Source: Anaerolineales bacterium UBA6055
Lineage (GTDB): Bacteria > Chloroflexota > Anaerolineae > Aggregatilineales > Phototrophicaceae
Assembly: GCA_002428985.1 (NCBI GenBank)
Contig: DIYL01000055.1
Span: 100,327 to 164,326, forward strand
DNA length: 64,000 nt
Direction of reading: 5' to 3'
The number at the start of each line of letters is the position of its first letter. Positions within the stretch are counted from its first letter, which is position 1. Of this stretch, positions 1 to 9,246 are shown in pieces. The translations under genes and the position numbers were made by a program. Below the pieces are notes generated by a model. That model was not told the DNA's origin. It ran no database searches and worked only from the letters and a program-made list of their open reading frames with translations.

Positions 1-665
1 CCATTCAATTTGTGATTCTTCAAGTTACTGGTATTGTATTTTTCTCACTCATAACAGCTTTGATCCTCAATCGTAATATTGTTGCTCGCGGTTTCTTCCG
101 TAGTGTTTTCTTTTATCCAGTCTTGCTATCCCCAGTGGTGATTGCACTTATCTGGAAATGGATTTTGCAATTCGAAGGCGTGCTAAATTCCATTGTGAAT
201 ATTTTTGGTGCTGAGAGTGTCCGCTGGTTATTAGATCCTAATTGGGCAATGTTCTGGGTCGTATTCGTCAGTGTTTGGGCAACGATGGGTTTCTACACAC
301 TTATCTTGCTGGCAGGTCTGCAATCAATCCCACCAGAATTATACGAAGCGAGTGCGATTGACGGCGCGAACTCATGGCATGATTTCCGCTTTGTTACCTT
401 GCCGTTATTGATGCCAACGATGTTTGTCGTCTTGGTATTGTCGCTTATTCGAGCCGTACAGATGTTTGATCTGGTGTTTGTCTTGACAGGTGGGGGACCG
501 GGTACGCGAACCCAACTGATGGTGCAATATATTTACACGACGGGCTTTTCCAATCAACAGCAACTATTTGGTCTATCGGCGGCGGCATCACTCTTGTTAG
601 GGTTCACATTACTTATCCTAACATTGATCCAACTTCGTATCGGCAATAATTCGAGTCTGGCATAG
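1..665 (+). CDS. CUT1 sugar ABC transporter permease, MalF type (5' end outside window)
   Basis: This is the C-terminal part (about 220 residues) of an inner-membrane permease for sugar uptake. The reading frame is open to the window edge (codons from base 3), so the GTG at 12 is an internal codon and the true start lies upstream. The EAA loop that docks the ATPase is clear near residue 115 (EASAIDGANSWHDFRFVTLP), followed by the GGGPGTRT stretch typical of MalF-like permeases and a last membrane segment. The family is normally about 300 residues, so roughly 80 are missing. It lies 10 bases before a MalG-type partner. A binding protein and ATPase are not visible and may lie upstream. The substrate cannot be told from the sequence. 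Confidence 0.93.
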   Translation, partial: IQFVILQVTGIVFFSLITALILNRNIVARGFFRSVFFYPVLLSPVVIALIWKWILQFEGVLNSIVNIFGAESVRWLLDPNWAMFWVVFVSVWATMGFYTLILLAGLQSIPPELYEASAIDGANSWHDFRFVTLPLLMPTMFVVLVLSLIRAVQMFDLVFVLTGGGPGTRTQLMVQYIYTTGFSNQQQLFGLSAAASLLLGFTLLILTLIQLRIGNNSSLA

Positions 666-675
666 GAGATAGATC

Positions 676-1752
676 ATGACTACAGATCGTATGACACTTT
701 CAAAATTCTTGTCGAACCGTAGCGGTGGCAAAGGCTATAACATCGGCGACATCATGACCTATGTCTATTTGACAGTAGGCACATTATTGATGTTCGGTCC
801 AGTTTTGTGGCTGGTTGCATCATCATTTAAAAGTCAGGCTGCTTTAGTTGAATATCCACCACCATTGCTTCCATTCCAACAAGTTGAAGTGGATGTACCT
901 GGTTACGATGAACCACTTCCCTTATTTGACGTTGAATTCGAAGATGGCACGACCCAAACCTTAGCACAAGTACGACGCGTCGGTATTGAAGCACAAATGA
1001 TTGACCCTGATAATCCAGAAGGGGAAATAATTGCAGTCAATATCAACCAGCGTACAGAAATCCGCGAGATCAGATTATCTTGGGAAAACTATACGGACCC
1101 GCTGATTGAGCTGGACAACTTCGACTTCTTCACCTATTTACGCAATAGTGTGCTAGTAACAACCGTTGCCACAATGATTACACTCGTTATCAACAGTATG
1201 GCGGCGTTTGCACTCAGCAAATACAAGTTTAAAGGGCGCGACGCTATCTTTGTCTTGTTTATCTCGACCTTGATGATTCCGATTACCGTAATCCTTGTGC
1301 CTGTTTTCCTTGTCATTACAACTATTGGCTGGAAGAACAATCTTCTCGGTGTGATTATTCCGGGTGCGGCGACACCCACAGGCATCTTTTTGTTGCGTCA
1401 GTATATGCTCACCATTCCTGATGAACTGCTAGATTCAGCAAGAATCGATGGCGCAAGTGAGTGGCACATCTATTGGCGTATTGTGCTCCCATTGGCGCGC
1501 CCTGCGCTGGCAGTGCTTGCAATCTTCTCGGTTATGTGGCGTTGGAACGACTTCCTGTGGCCTCTCATCGTACTCAGCCAGAACGAATTGTTCACCTTAC
1601 AAGTCGGGTTGAATGCGTTCCAAGGTGAGTTACAGATCCAGTGGCATTATGTACTAGCCATGACGGTGGTCACGCTGTTACCGATTACGTTGGTGTTTGC
1701 ATTCTTGCAGCGGTTCATCACAACGGGTATTGCAACCACGGGTATGAAGTAG
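676..1752 (+). CDS. CUT1 sugar ABC transporter permease, MalG type, with long extracytoplasmic insert
   Basis: This is the second permease of the transporter. The start ATG follows AGGAGA by a good distance and lies 10 bases after the MalF-type stop. A first membrane helix lies at residues 29-49, then about 100 soluble residues, then the transport core with the EAA loop (DSARIDGASEWHIYWRIVLP, near residue 253) and a final helix. At 358 residues it is some 70-80 longer than a usual MalG protein. The extra length sits in the first external loop (about residues 55-150), is rich in beta-prone and acidic residues, and may contact the binding protein; that role is inferred. Confidence 0.93.
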   Translation: MTTDRMTLSKFLSNRSGGKGYNIGDIMTYVYLTVGTLLMFGPVLWLVASSFKSQAALVEYPPPLLPFQQVEVDVPGYDEPLPLFDVEFEDGTTQTLAQVRRVGIEAQMIDPDNPEGEIIAVNINQRTEIREIRLSWENYTDPLIELDNFDFFTYLRNSVLVTTVATMITLVINSMAAFALSKYKFKGRDAIFVLFISTLMIPITVILVPVFLVITTIGWKNNLLGVIIPGAATPTGIFLLRQYMLTIPDELLDSARIDGASEWHIYWRIVLPLARPALAVLAIFSVMWRWNDFLWPLIVLSQNELFTLQVGLNAFQGELQIQWHYVLAMTVVTLLPITLVFAFLQRFITTGIATTGMK

Positions 1753-1810
1753 ATAATTCAAAATATAAAAATTAATATAGAGTCGATGTTAGATCATTGA
1801 CCAATTTTGG

Positions 1811-1828
1811 GGGCACACAGACGTGCCC
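1811..1828 (+). terminator. Hairpin after the sugar permeases
   Basis: A 6-bp GC-rich stem (GGGCAC/GTGCCC) with loop ACAGAC lies 59 bases after the permease stop. No T-run follows, so it may be a weak terminator or a dispersed hairpin repeat. Its right flank CCCTCTACAAT resembles the flank of the hairpin at 24847-24870. Confidence 0.5.
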
Positions 1829-1875
1829 TCTACAATTTCTATAATATTACTTACTTGAACGATTAGGATTGAAAT

Positions 1876-2862
1876 ATGCAAGGACATCAAGTTGTCGTCA
1901 CTGCACCAGCAGAAGTCAGCGTTGAACCCTTTGATATACCCGAACCCGGATTAGGGCAGGTGCAACTCCGCGCCCTAACGTCTCTCATCAGTCCCGGTAC
2001 AGAACGGGCATTTTTTCTCGCCCTCGATAATACTAATCCCACACATCCATTTTCACCCGGTTATAGTTACATCGGCGAAGTAACCCAAGTCGGTGACGGG
2101 GTGGATACACTTGCGGTTGGTGATAGAGTTGCGTGTACAGCACGGCATAAATCACACGTAGTGATGGATGCTGACGTATGCCTGAAAGTACCTGATAACG
2201 TTGCTGATGAAGATGCTTCATTCTTCAACTTACTCGCAATTGCAATGCAAGGTGTACGCAAAGCCCGCCTCGAAATGGGAGAGTCTGTAGTAGTACTAGG
2301 TGCTGGTATCATCGGGATGTTTGCAATGCGACTGGCACAATTATCTGGTGGATTGCCAGTCATTGGGGTTGATCTTGATCAAAAGCGGCTCGACCTTGCT
2401 AAAGAAATTGGTGCAGATGAAGTCGTTATGAGTGACGAAAATGTACAAACCACTGTGCGAGAGATTCTCGGAACAGATGGGGCTAATGTTGTCATCGAAT
2501 TAACGGGTGCACCCCCTGTTGTTGTCACCGCATTCCAACTCGCCGCCGTAAAAGGGCGCGTTTCGCTGGTGGGTAGCACACGTGGCGATACCGAGAAAGT
2601 CAACTTCTATCGCGATGTGCATCGCAAAGGGCTGACTGTTATCGGTAGTCATGAATTTACACGCCCTCAATATGAAAATAGCCCGGGATATTGGACGCAA
2701 GTCAGTGAGCATAAAGTTTGTCTGGAGTTGTTAGCACGTGGTCGCGTCCAAACACAACCGTTAATCACACATCGTTATAACTGGCGGGAATTCCCGCAGG
2801 CGTATGACCGCCTTAAAAATTGGGATAAAGATGCATTGGGCATGGTCATTGATTGGGATTAA
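1876..2862 (+). CDS. MDR-superfamily dehydrogenase without catalytic zinc ligands
   Basis: This is a 328-residue medium-chain dehydrogenase/reductase. The Rossmann nucleotide motif is clear (VVVLGAGIIGMFAMRLAQ, about residues 138-155). At the N-terminal position where zinc alcohol dehydrogenases carry Cys-Gly-x-Asp, this protein reads TSLISPGTER, and the four-Cys structural zinc loop is also missing. It belongs to the COG1063-like subgroup with an SPGTE motif, which often sits in sugar catabolic loci. It lies 123 bases after the sugar permeases and is likely to oxidise or reduce the imported sugar or a derivative. The substrate is unknown. An SD-like TAGGA precedes the ATG. Confidence 0.8.
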   Translation: MQGHQVVVTAPAEVSVEPFDIPEPGLGQVQLRALTSLISPGTERAFFLALDNTNPTHPFSPGYSYIGEVTQVGDGVDTLAVGDRVACTARHKSHVVMDADVCLKVPDNVADEDASFFNLLAIAMQGVRKARLEMGESVVVLGAGIIGMFAMRLAQLSGGLPVIGVDLDQKRLDLAKEIGADEVVMSDENVQTTVREILGTDGANVVIELTGAPPVVVTAFQLAAVKGRVSLVGSTRGDTEKVNFYRDVHRKGLTVIGSHEFTRPQYENSPGYWTQVSEHKVCLELLARGRVQTQPLITHRYNWREFPQAYDRLKNWDKDALGMVIDWD

Positions 2863-2927
2863 AAAACGCGTTTCACTAGTTGGTAGATAGTATCACTAGA
2901 TAATTTGCCAAGAGATTGCGTTACACA

Positions 2928-2964
2928 TTATACTCTCTGAATAGTCGGTATTCAGAGAGTATAA
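2928..2964 (+). promoter_or_regulatory. Perfect 16-bp inverted repeat just upstream of the AraC-type gene
   Basis: The arms 2928-2943 and 2949-2964 pair perfectly around loop GTCGG. The hairpin ends four bases before the GTG at 2969, and its right arm contains the only SD-like run (AGAGAG). It could be an operator, an RNA structure hiding the ribosome site, or a terminator for the upstream dehydrogenase. No T-run follows, which counts against the terminator reading. Confidence 0.6.
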
Positions 2965-2968
2965 AATA

Positions 2969-3865
2969 GTGTCTACTCTTATCAATCCTAAACAACGTCT
3001 AGATATTCTGCCATTTGCTCCTCAGAAGAAAACATCGGATTTTGGTTGGTCATCGGTACAAGTCGAAGACTATAAATATTTACCGCCGAGCGACTTAAAT
3101 TTACCCCCAATGACACATCATATTCTTGCATTCCACTATAAACCACCAACGGGATTGTTAAAGCATTATTGTGCCGATCAACATACGACATTGCAACTGA
3201 ATCCAAGAGACATAACCTATGTGCCAGCATTCGCCGATAATGGATGGAAGTTCGCCAATAGTATGCCAAACTGCATGCACATTTTGATCGAACACCGCTT
3301 CCTCATGCAATTCGCGCTAGAAGCGTTTGATATTGATGTGACACGGATTCAATTTGTAGACACGCCACAAATTCAAGACAAACAACTCCAAGCGTTTGCC
3401 TTACTATTTCAAGCAGAAGTTGATAACGGGTGTCAAACCGGAGCGCTATACGTCGAATCATTGACAACTGCTTTAGCATCTTATCTCCTAACCTATTACA
3501 CGACTTCTCAACTGCCAAAGCCATCGCATACATCCAACTTAAGTCATCAGCAACTTAAACAAACGCTTGATTACATTCATTCGCGTCTAAAATCTACAAT
3601 TACACTCCAACAGCTAGCAGACAATATTCATTTGAGCACGTTTCATTTCTCAAGACAATTTAAGCAAGTGATGGGTGTATCGCCCTATCATTATTGGCAA
3701 AGAGTACGTCTAGAAGCGATCCAGAGGGAACTTATTCAACGCCCAAACGACCCCATTTACCAAATTGCTCAAGAATTTGGGTTCAACAGCCCTGCATATT
3801 TCACACAACAGTTCCGGCAGATGTTTGGTATTAGTCCAACCCAATATCGCCAACGGAACGCTTAG
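2969..3865 (+). CDS. AraC-family transcriptional regulator
   Basis: This 298-residue protein has an N-terminal sensing domain of about 190 residues and a C-terminal double helix-turn-helix (about residues 195-297). The second recognition region shows the classic AraC signature, IAQEFGFNSPAYFTQQFRQM followed by GISPTQYR. The N-terminal part looks like a beta-rich cupin-type effector domain. The GTG start is uncertain because it has no free Shine-Dalgarno sequence: it lies directly behind the 2928-2964 hairpin. The neighbours suggest control of the upstream sugar transporter/dehydrogenase genes, but no direct evidence links them. Confidence 0.9.
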   Translation: MSTLINPKQRLDILPFAPQKKTSDFGWSSVQVEDYKYLPPSDLNLPPMTHHILAFHYKPPTGLLKHYCADQHTTLQLNPRDITYVPAFADNGWKFANSMPNCMHILIEHRFLMQFALEAFDIDVTRIQFVDTPQIQDKQLQAFALLFQAEVDNGCQTGALYVESLTTALASYLLTYYTTSQLPKPSHTSNLSHQQLKQTLDYIHSRLKSTITLQQLADNIHLSTFHFSRQFKQVMGVSPYHYWQRVRLEAIQRELIQRPNDPIYQIAQEFGFNSPAYFTQQFRQMFGISPTQYRQRNA

Positions 3866-3975
3866 CGATGCAAATCGATTGCGCAATATAATGACAGAAT
3901 CAAGCAATATCTTGATAACGCGGTTTGATAAACTTACTTATGATATAGTTTAAAATATTTATAAGGGTAATGACA

Positions 3976-4791
3976 ATGACACTTACAGACATTAATAACA
4001 CGAAGCTATTTTTAACCACTAAAGGCTCTGGCACACCAATTTTGTTGTTTCATGGCGGGCTTGGGTTAGATCATACATATTTGACACCGTATTTCGATAG
4101 CCTAACTGACAGTTATGAAGTCACATATTATGATCATCGGGGTAATGGTCGTTCAGAGCAACCTGATGACTATTCAACCTTAAATTTTGATGTGTTGTGT
4201 GACGATGCCAATGCAGTTCAAAAACACCTTGGGCATGATAAAGTCATCGTCATCGGGCATTCATATGGTGGGTTTGTTGCTCAGAAATACGCGATTAAAT
4301 ATGGTGACAACCTGAAAGGTTTAGTGTTGATTGATACTGTTCCTGCGTTTGACTATCAACCACAACCGAGCGGAACAGAGGAGCAACTCGCTGCATTTGG
4401 TGCGGCATTTACCCGCCCGATGGCAGATGATGCCGACTGGCGTAATACATGGACAACGCTTGTTCAGATGTATTTCAAGGATTATCAAGATAGTGTTGGT
4501 GATGCACTGGACAAAGCAACGCACTATGTTGCAGCGGCTTGGAACCAGGGGAGTGCGTTACTAGGGGAATTTAACACACTTGAAGATCTTGGTAGTATTA
4601 ACGTTCCAGCTTTAGTTGTTGCAGGAGGACACGATTTCATCACACCGCCAGAATCTGGCGCAAGACGGATCGCATCAGCTATCTCTAATTCGACGATGCA
4701 CGTCTTTGAAAACAGTGGACACTATCCGTTCATTGAAGAGCAAGATGCATTTTTCGCTGTTTTGCGCGACTGGCTAAAACAATTTGATTAA
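3976..4791 (+). CDS. Alpha/beta hydrolase, proline iminopeptidase-like
   Basis: This is an alpha/beta-fold hydrolase of about 271 residues. The nucleophile elbow is GHSYGG (near residue 95), the acid lies in GGHDFITP and the histidine in NSGHYPF near the C-terminus, giving a complete Ser-Asp-His triad. An early HGGLG oxyanion motif is present. Two ATG codons occur at 3970 and 3976; the second is chosen because the GGG of the SD lies 8 bases before it and only 2 before the first. It has its own terminator (4812-4837) and appears monocistronic. The family covers peptidases, esterases and lactonases, so the substrate is open. Confidence 0.85.
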   Translation: MTLTDINNTKLFLTTKGSGTPILLFHGGLGLDHTYLTPYFDSLTDSYEVTYYDHRGNGRSEQPDDYSTLNFDVLCDDANAVQKHLGHDKVIVIGHSYGGFVAQKYAIKYGDNLKGLVLIDTVPAFDYQPQPSGTEEQLAAFGAAFTRPMADDADWRNTWTTLVQMYFKDYQDSVGDALDKATHYVAAAWNQGSALLGEFNTLEDLGSINVPALVVAGGHDFITPPESGARRIASAISNSTMHVFENSGHYPFIEEQDAFFAVLRDWLKQFD

Positions 4792-4811
4792 ACTGTAGCA
4801 AGATCGAAATA

Positions 4812-4837
4812 CAGAGGCGATGTCAAAATCGCCTCTG
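4812..4837 (+). terminator. Stem-loop terminator after the alpha/beta hydrolase
   Basis: A 10-bp perfect stem (CAGAGGCGAT/ATCGCCTCTG) with loop GTCAAA starts 20 bases after the stop codon. Only an AT-rich tail follows, so termination is likely but not certain. The rest of the 212-base gap up to 5004 shows no gene. Confidence 0.65.
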
Positions 4838-5003
4838 GTAATTATAATTAACATAACTCATAGCTCGCTCTCCAATCATTTTAGTGCCTAAAATCTACTC
4901 CTAAAGTTGTCTATTGCATCTAACTCAATTTATTTGTTCTTAGATACGAAATAACCGTTACAATATACTTAGGTTCTTTCGTCAATATGCAAAGGGAATT
5001 TGA

Positions 5004-6014
5004 ATGAAGGCATTAATAACAGGTGGTGCAGGTTTTATCGGAGCACACGTTGCACAAGCGTGCCTCAACAATAACACTGAGGTTATTATTCTGGATGATT
5101 TAAGTGGAGGATTCGAGAATAATATCCCTGATGGGGCGCTTTTTGTCGCAGGTAGCATCACAGACCGTGACCTCATCGATAAACTGTTTGATGAGCATAA
5201 ATTTGACTATGTCTATCATCTTGCCGCCTATGCAGCCGAAGGCTTATCCCATTTTATCCGGCACTATAATTATAGTAATAATGTGCTTGGTTCGATAAAT
5301 CTAATCAACGCATCTGTTAATGCCGATACCGTGAAACGCTTTGTTTTTACCAGCTCAATTGCTGTGTATGGTGGAGCACCACCACCCATGACCGAAGACA
5401 CAACCCCCAAACCAGAAGATCCTTATGGCATCGCTAAATATACTGTGGAGATGGACTTAGCTGTAGCGCATGAGATGTTTGGGCTAGAATATACTATTTT
5501 TCGCCCACACAATGTTTACGGTGAAAAACAGAATATTGGTGATCGTTATCGTAATGTTGTTGGGATCTTTATGAACCAAATTATGCAGAATCAGCAACTT
5601 ACAATTTTCGGTGATGGTACACAAACCCGTGCCTTTAGTTATATTGGCGATATCGCTCCGTTAATTGCACAATCTGTAACGATGGATTCAACAGTTAACG
5701 AAATCTACAATATTGGCGCTGACAAACCGTACAGTGTACTTGAACTTGCTGAAGTTGTCGGGGAGATGTTTGGGGTATCACCCGACATCAACTTCTTACC
5801 AGCACGCAATGAAGTGGTGCATGCATATTCTTCTCATTCAAAAGCACAAGCAACATTCGGTAACTATGATATTACAACGTTACCCGATGGTATTGGGAAA
5901 ATGGCGCAATGGGCAAAACAACAAGGTGCGCGACGCAGTACATTGTTTGAAGGTGTGGAGATACACAAAAACATGCCACCATCATGGAAAAAAGAACTCT
6001 TGGATACACAATAA
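5004..6014 (+). CDS. NAD-dependent epimerase/dehydratase (extended SDR), UDP-glucose 4-epimerase-like
   Basis: This is a 336-residue cytoplasmic extended SDR acting on nucleotide sugars. The N-terminal cofactor motif is GGAGFIGAHV (residues 7-16), the catalytic Tyr-x3-Lys is in YGIAKY near residue 146, and FRPHNVYGE and RAFSYIGDIA are typical of GalE/WbpP-like epimerases. AAAGGG is well placed before the ATG. It heads the polysaccharide cluster and is followed after two bases by a glycosyltransferase, so it probably supplies an activated sugar such as UDP-galactose or an amino-sugar derivative. The exact epimer cannot be told. Confidence 0.9.
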   Translation: MKALITGGAGFIGAHVAQACLNNNTEVIILDDLSGGFENNIPDGALFVAGSITDRDLIDKLFDEHKFDYVYHLAAYAAEGLSHFIRHYNYSNNVLGSINLINASVNADTVKRFVFTSSIAVYGGAPPPMTEDTTPKPEDPYGIAKYTVEMDLAVAHEMFGLEYTIFRPHNVYGEKQNIGDRYRNVVGIFMNQIMQNQQLTIFGDGTQTRAFSYIGDIAPLIAQSVTMDSTVNEIYNIGADKPYSVLELAEVVGEMFGVSPDINFLPARNEVVHAYSSHSKAQATFGNYDITTLPDGIGKMAQWAKQQGARRSTLFEGVEIHKNMPPSWKKELLDTQ

Positions 6015-6016
6015 TC

Positions 6017-7000
6017 ATGACATTATTAACAGTAAACTACATCACCAACAATTACGACTATATCCAAGTTGCATTGGCATCCATGTTCGAAAAAACCCAA
6101 TCAGACATGATTGTGAATGTCATCATTAACGGCCCGACTGATGATCTCAGATTACAAAATCTAGCAACAGAATTTCCGCAAGCGAATATCATCCAAAATG
6201 ACGAGATGTTAGGTTTTGTAGCGAATCATAATCGTGCAATGGAAACCTGTACAACACCTTATATTGCGTTATTGAATGATGACATTAGATTTGAAAACGA
6301 TGCGCTGTCGATCTTAACGCAATACCTCGAACAACGTGAGCATGTTGGCGTTGTGGGCCCTCAATTATTAAACGACGATGGTACATTACAAGTGAGTTCT
6401 TATAGTGATCCTACTGTCTGGCGCATGGCGTATAAGATTAGTGGCTTGGCAAAATTAACGCGCCAAGATGGATGGTTACGTCCTATATTGCTTAAATTAG
6501 GTGTTGGTAAAGTCTTCAAAACAGATTCTTTACAAACCAATCACAATACGCGTGAGGTTGACATTATCAAAGGGGCATTTATGGTGACACGCCGTCCTGC
6601 CTATGAACAAGCGGGGATGATGGATGATGTCCTGACAATTTTATACGGAGAGGAAATCGAGTGGCATTATCGAATGCGTTTACATGGTTGGGTAAATGTT
6701 CTTGTTCCACAAGCAATTGTAACCCATTTTGGCAAAGGACAGATGTCCTTATCTATGACGGGTAAACGCCTTTTTGCAGATCGCAATGCTATTCTTAACT
6801 GGTTTTTAAAACATGGGACGCCACAAGAGGCGAAGCGAATCAGACAAATTATTATCGTGTCGCATTCCATTTATGCCACTTTTTGGTCAGCTTTTGATCA
6901 AGAGAAATCAAAAACACATCGAGAGATTGTCGACATGGCAAAACAATTTAATCGCGAACCATATACTGTACAAACGTCGAATTCTGCTACAACATCATAA
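6017..7000 (+). CDS. GT2-family glycosyltransferase, rhamnosyltransferase-like
   Basis: This is a GT-A fold glycosyltransferase of about 327 residues. The sugar-nucleotide/metal motif is in YIALLNDDIRF (near residue 78), and the acceptor-side region DIIKGAFMVTRRPAYEQAG with a following acidic patch is typical of RfbF/WcaA-like GT2 enzymes. The open frame extends back to 5984, but that would overlap the epimerase; the ATG at 6017, two bases after the epimerase stop, is preferred. It likely adds one sugar to a lipid-linked surface glycan on the cytoplasmic face. It converges with the next gene, stop codons two bases apart. Confidence 0.88.
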   Translation: MTLLTVNYITNNYDYIQVALASMFEKTQSDMIVNVIINGPTDDLRLQNLATEFPQANIIQNDEMLGFVANHNRAMETCTTPYIALLNDDIRFENDALSILTQYLEQREHVGVVGPQLLNDDGTLQVSSYSDPTVWRMAYKISGLAKLTRQDGWLRPILLKLGVGKVFKTDSLQTNHNTREVDIIKGAFMVTRRPAYEQAGMMDDVLTILYGEEIEWHYRMRLHGWVNVLVPQAIVTHFGKGQMSLSMTGKRLFADRNAILNWFLKHGTPQEAKRIRQIIIVSHSIYATFWSAFDQEKSKTHREIVDMAKQFNREPYTVQTSNSATTS

Positions 7001-7002
7001 CT

Positions 7003-8208
7003 TTAGGGCAAAAGGTCATAGTATAATTCTTCATAAGTCTGCGCAACAACTTCAATTGTGTACTTGTCTTGAATTTCTTGTAATACATTTCTACCTTTTT
7101 GCCCTGCTATATCAGGATTCTCGATTACAGCTTTGATTGATTGTGCAAATCCATCAACATCTCCTACGTCCACATGATATGCCATCTCGTCAGACAGTAA
7201 GTCGACAAGCGTTGGGATACGGCTGGCAATAATCGGCAATCCACATGCCATTGCTTCTAATACGGCATTGGGTAGACCTTCGCTTGCAGATGGAAAAATG
7301 AAACCGTCCACAACTTGTAAATACTCCGGTATGTTATCAATATTTCCAAGAAAGATGACATGATCTTGCAAGTTATTATCGATAACTTGTTGTTTCAACA
7401 TATCCTCAACACTATCGTGTTGATTTTTACCAGACCCTGCTAAATATAACTTACAATTAGGGTAATCGTGTATAATTTGTACTAACGCATCAATCGCAAC
7501 ATCAACGCGTTTACCGGATATTAATCGCCCTGAAAAGAAGAGGGCGACTTTATCTTTACCAATTGATAATTGACCCCGCAACACCTCGCGCGATTTAACA
7601 TCAAGCGGGTGGAAAAGACCTACATCAACCCCATTAGGGATTTTATGTGCAATATTATCGAACCCCTCATTTTTAGCTTCTTCAACTAATGCATCCGATA
7701 GAACAATCAATGCACTTGCATATGATATTAAACGTCTCCATAGCCATTGTGGCAAAATATATCGACGTATAAATTTCGTATAAGATGATAGCGATTGTTG
7801 CGATGCCGAACGTGATAGATCACCGTTTGATGGAATTTTCATGACGGATGCTGTACGTGTCAATTTCCCTACAATTAATGTAGCTAGCCCAAGTGGCCCC
7901 ATGCTATGGACATGCATCACGTCATAGTGCCGTGCATTAAATAGTAAGTAAATGAACATACGAAAAAACATCAATGCATTAGCGCGATGCCCTAAGCCAA
8001 TAGGTGATAATCGGTGCACTGGAATTTCGTTAATGACATCATCAATTGGATACTCAGGGTGGATTCGTCGTGTAATGACTTGAACATGGTGTCCACGCTT
8101 AGCCAGTTGGTGGCTAAGGTGATTAGCTTGCATTTCTGCACCACCAACAATAGGTAGGTATCGATTTGTAATCATCGCAATTTTTAGGGGTTTTGGTGGT
8201 TGGGGCAC
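7003..8208 (-). CDS. GT4-family glycosyltransferase
   Basis: This is a 401-residue GT-B retaining glycosyltransferase. The N-terminal domain begins IAMITNRYLPIVGGAE, the acceptor-side glycine motif of GT4 enzymes. The C-terminal domain has the EX7E motif in EGLPNAVLEAMACGLP (near residue 316). The start is GTG at 8208, preceded on the minus strand by AGGATAGG. It is the only minus-strand gene in the polysaccharide cluster, and the 172 bases between it and wzm must hold divergent promoters, though I cannot place their boxes firmly. Donor and acceptor are unknown. Confidence 0.9.
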   Translation of the reverse strand: MPQPPKPLKIAMITNRYLPIVGGAEMQANHLSHQLAKRGHHVQVITRRIHPEYPIDDVINEIPVHRLSPIGLGHRANALMFFRMFIYLLFNARHYDVMHVHSMGPLGLATLIVGKLTRTASVMKIPSNGDLSRSASQQSLSSYTKFIRRYILPQWLWRRLISYASALIVLSDALVEEAKNEGFDNIAHKIPNGVDVGLFHPLDVKSREVLRGQLSIGKDKVALFFSGRLISGKRVDVAIDALVQIIHDYPNCKLYLAGSGKNQHDSVEDMLKQQVIDNNLQDHVIFLGNIDNIPEYLQVVDGFIFPSASEGLPNAVLEAMACGLPIIASRIPTLVDLLSDEMAYHVDVGDVDGFAQSIKAVIENPDIAGQKGRNVLQEIQDKYTIEVVAQTYEELYYDLLP

Positions 8209-8380
8209 AGCCTATCCTTTTAACTTTGTCTGAATTTGTATGCGATAGATGCCGACTACATCCTCAATATTCATTTCGGCACTTTTTATGTTATGGTAGT
8301 TAAGATGTGAATTGTAGTCAATTAAGTTATAAATTCACACAACAAGTTTAATGTCAGACACAAGCTAGATTAGGATTTTG

Positions 8381-9244
8381 ATGGTTGAAAATGCAGCACC
8401 GAAGACCACAAATGAAAATACTGAAATCACCTATATACGGCCAAGAAAGGGTTGGATAGGGATTAATTGGCAAGAACTCTGGCACTTCCGTGAGTTGTTT
8501 GTCACATTGACGATACGTGATATCCAAGTTCGTTATAAACAAACTGTTATTGGCGCAGCTTGGGCAATCATCCAGCCATTGATGACTATGGTTGTATTCA
8601 GCTTATTTTTTGGTGGTTTAGCTCAAGTGCCGACAGACGATGGACTACCATATCCTATCTTCTCATATGCTGCGCTTGTTCCATGGCAATTTTTCGCTAA
8701 TGGCTTGAATTTTTCATCGAATAGCATTATCGCCAATGCCAATATGATCAAAAAAATATATTTCCCACGCTTGATTATACCTGTATCAGCGATTTTATCA
8801 GGGTTAGTCGATTTTACACTCGCATTTATCGTATTACTGTTGATGATGCCACTGTTCGGTATCTTGCCCACGATTAATGTTATATTTTTGCCCTTTTTGT
8901 TAGGGCTTGTCATCATTACAACCTTGGGGCTGGGATTGTGGTTATCAGCGTTAAATGTGCAATTTCGTGATATTCGTTATGTAATCCCATTTCTTGTCCA
9001 GATTTTGCTATTTGTGTCCCCTGTTGCCTACCCAACATCGCTTATAGAAAATGAATTCTTGCAAGTATTATATAGCTTGAATCCAATGGTTGGTGTTATC
9101 AATGGGTTCCGTTGGGCGTTGTTAGGAACAGAAACATTATCGCTGGTCAGCTTAGGTATAGGAACAGCAACCGCCATCATTCTGTTGATAACAGGGATGT
9201 GGTATTTTAAACGAATGGAAAGATCATTTGCGGATGTTGTGTAA
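8381..9244 (+). CDS. wzm: ABC-2 type polysaccharide export permease (Wzm-like)
   Basis: This 287-residue integral membrane protein has six predicted membrane segments. The N-terminal region contains the ABC-2 motif DIQVRYKQTVIGAAWAIIQP, characteristic of Wzm/RfbA/TagG exporters of polysaccharides and teichoic acids. ATG 8381 is preferred over the adjacent TTG because TAGGA lies at proper spacing. It is followed two bases after the stop by the ATPase gene, and together they form the exporter that moves a lipid-linked glycan across the cytoplasmic membrane. The nearby transferases make that glycan. Confidence 0.92.
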   Translation: MVENAAPKTTNENTEITYIRPRKGWIGINWQELWHFRELFVTLTIRDIQVRYKQTVIGAAWAIIQPLMTMVVFSLFFGGLAQVPTDDGLPYPIFSYAALVPWQFFANGLNFSSNSIIANANMIKKIYFPRLIIPVSAILSGLVDFTLAFIVLLLMMPLFGILPTINVIFLPFLLGLVIITTLGLGLWLSALNVQFRDIRYVIPFLVQILLFVSPVAYPTSLIENEFLQVLYSLNPMVGVINGFRWALLGTETLSLVSLGIGTATAIILLITGMWYFKRMERSFADVV

Positions 9245-9246
9245 AC

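Noticed and set aside
5713..6129. 138-residue plus-strand ORF across the epimerase/GT2 junction
   Set aside because: It lies in another frame over two well-supported genes and shows no family signature.
7000..7003. Possible frameshift or fused gene at the GT2/GT4 convergence
   Set aside because: The stop codons are on opposite strands two bases apart, and both proteins are full length.
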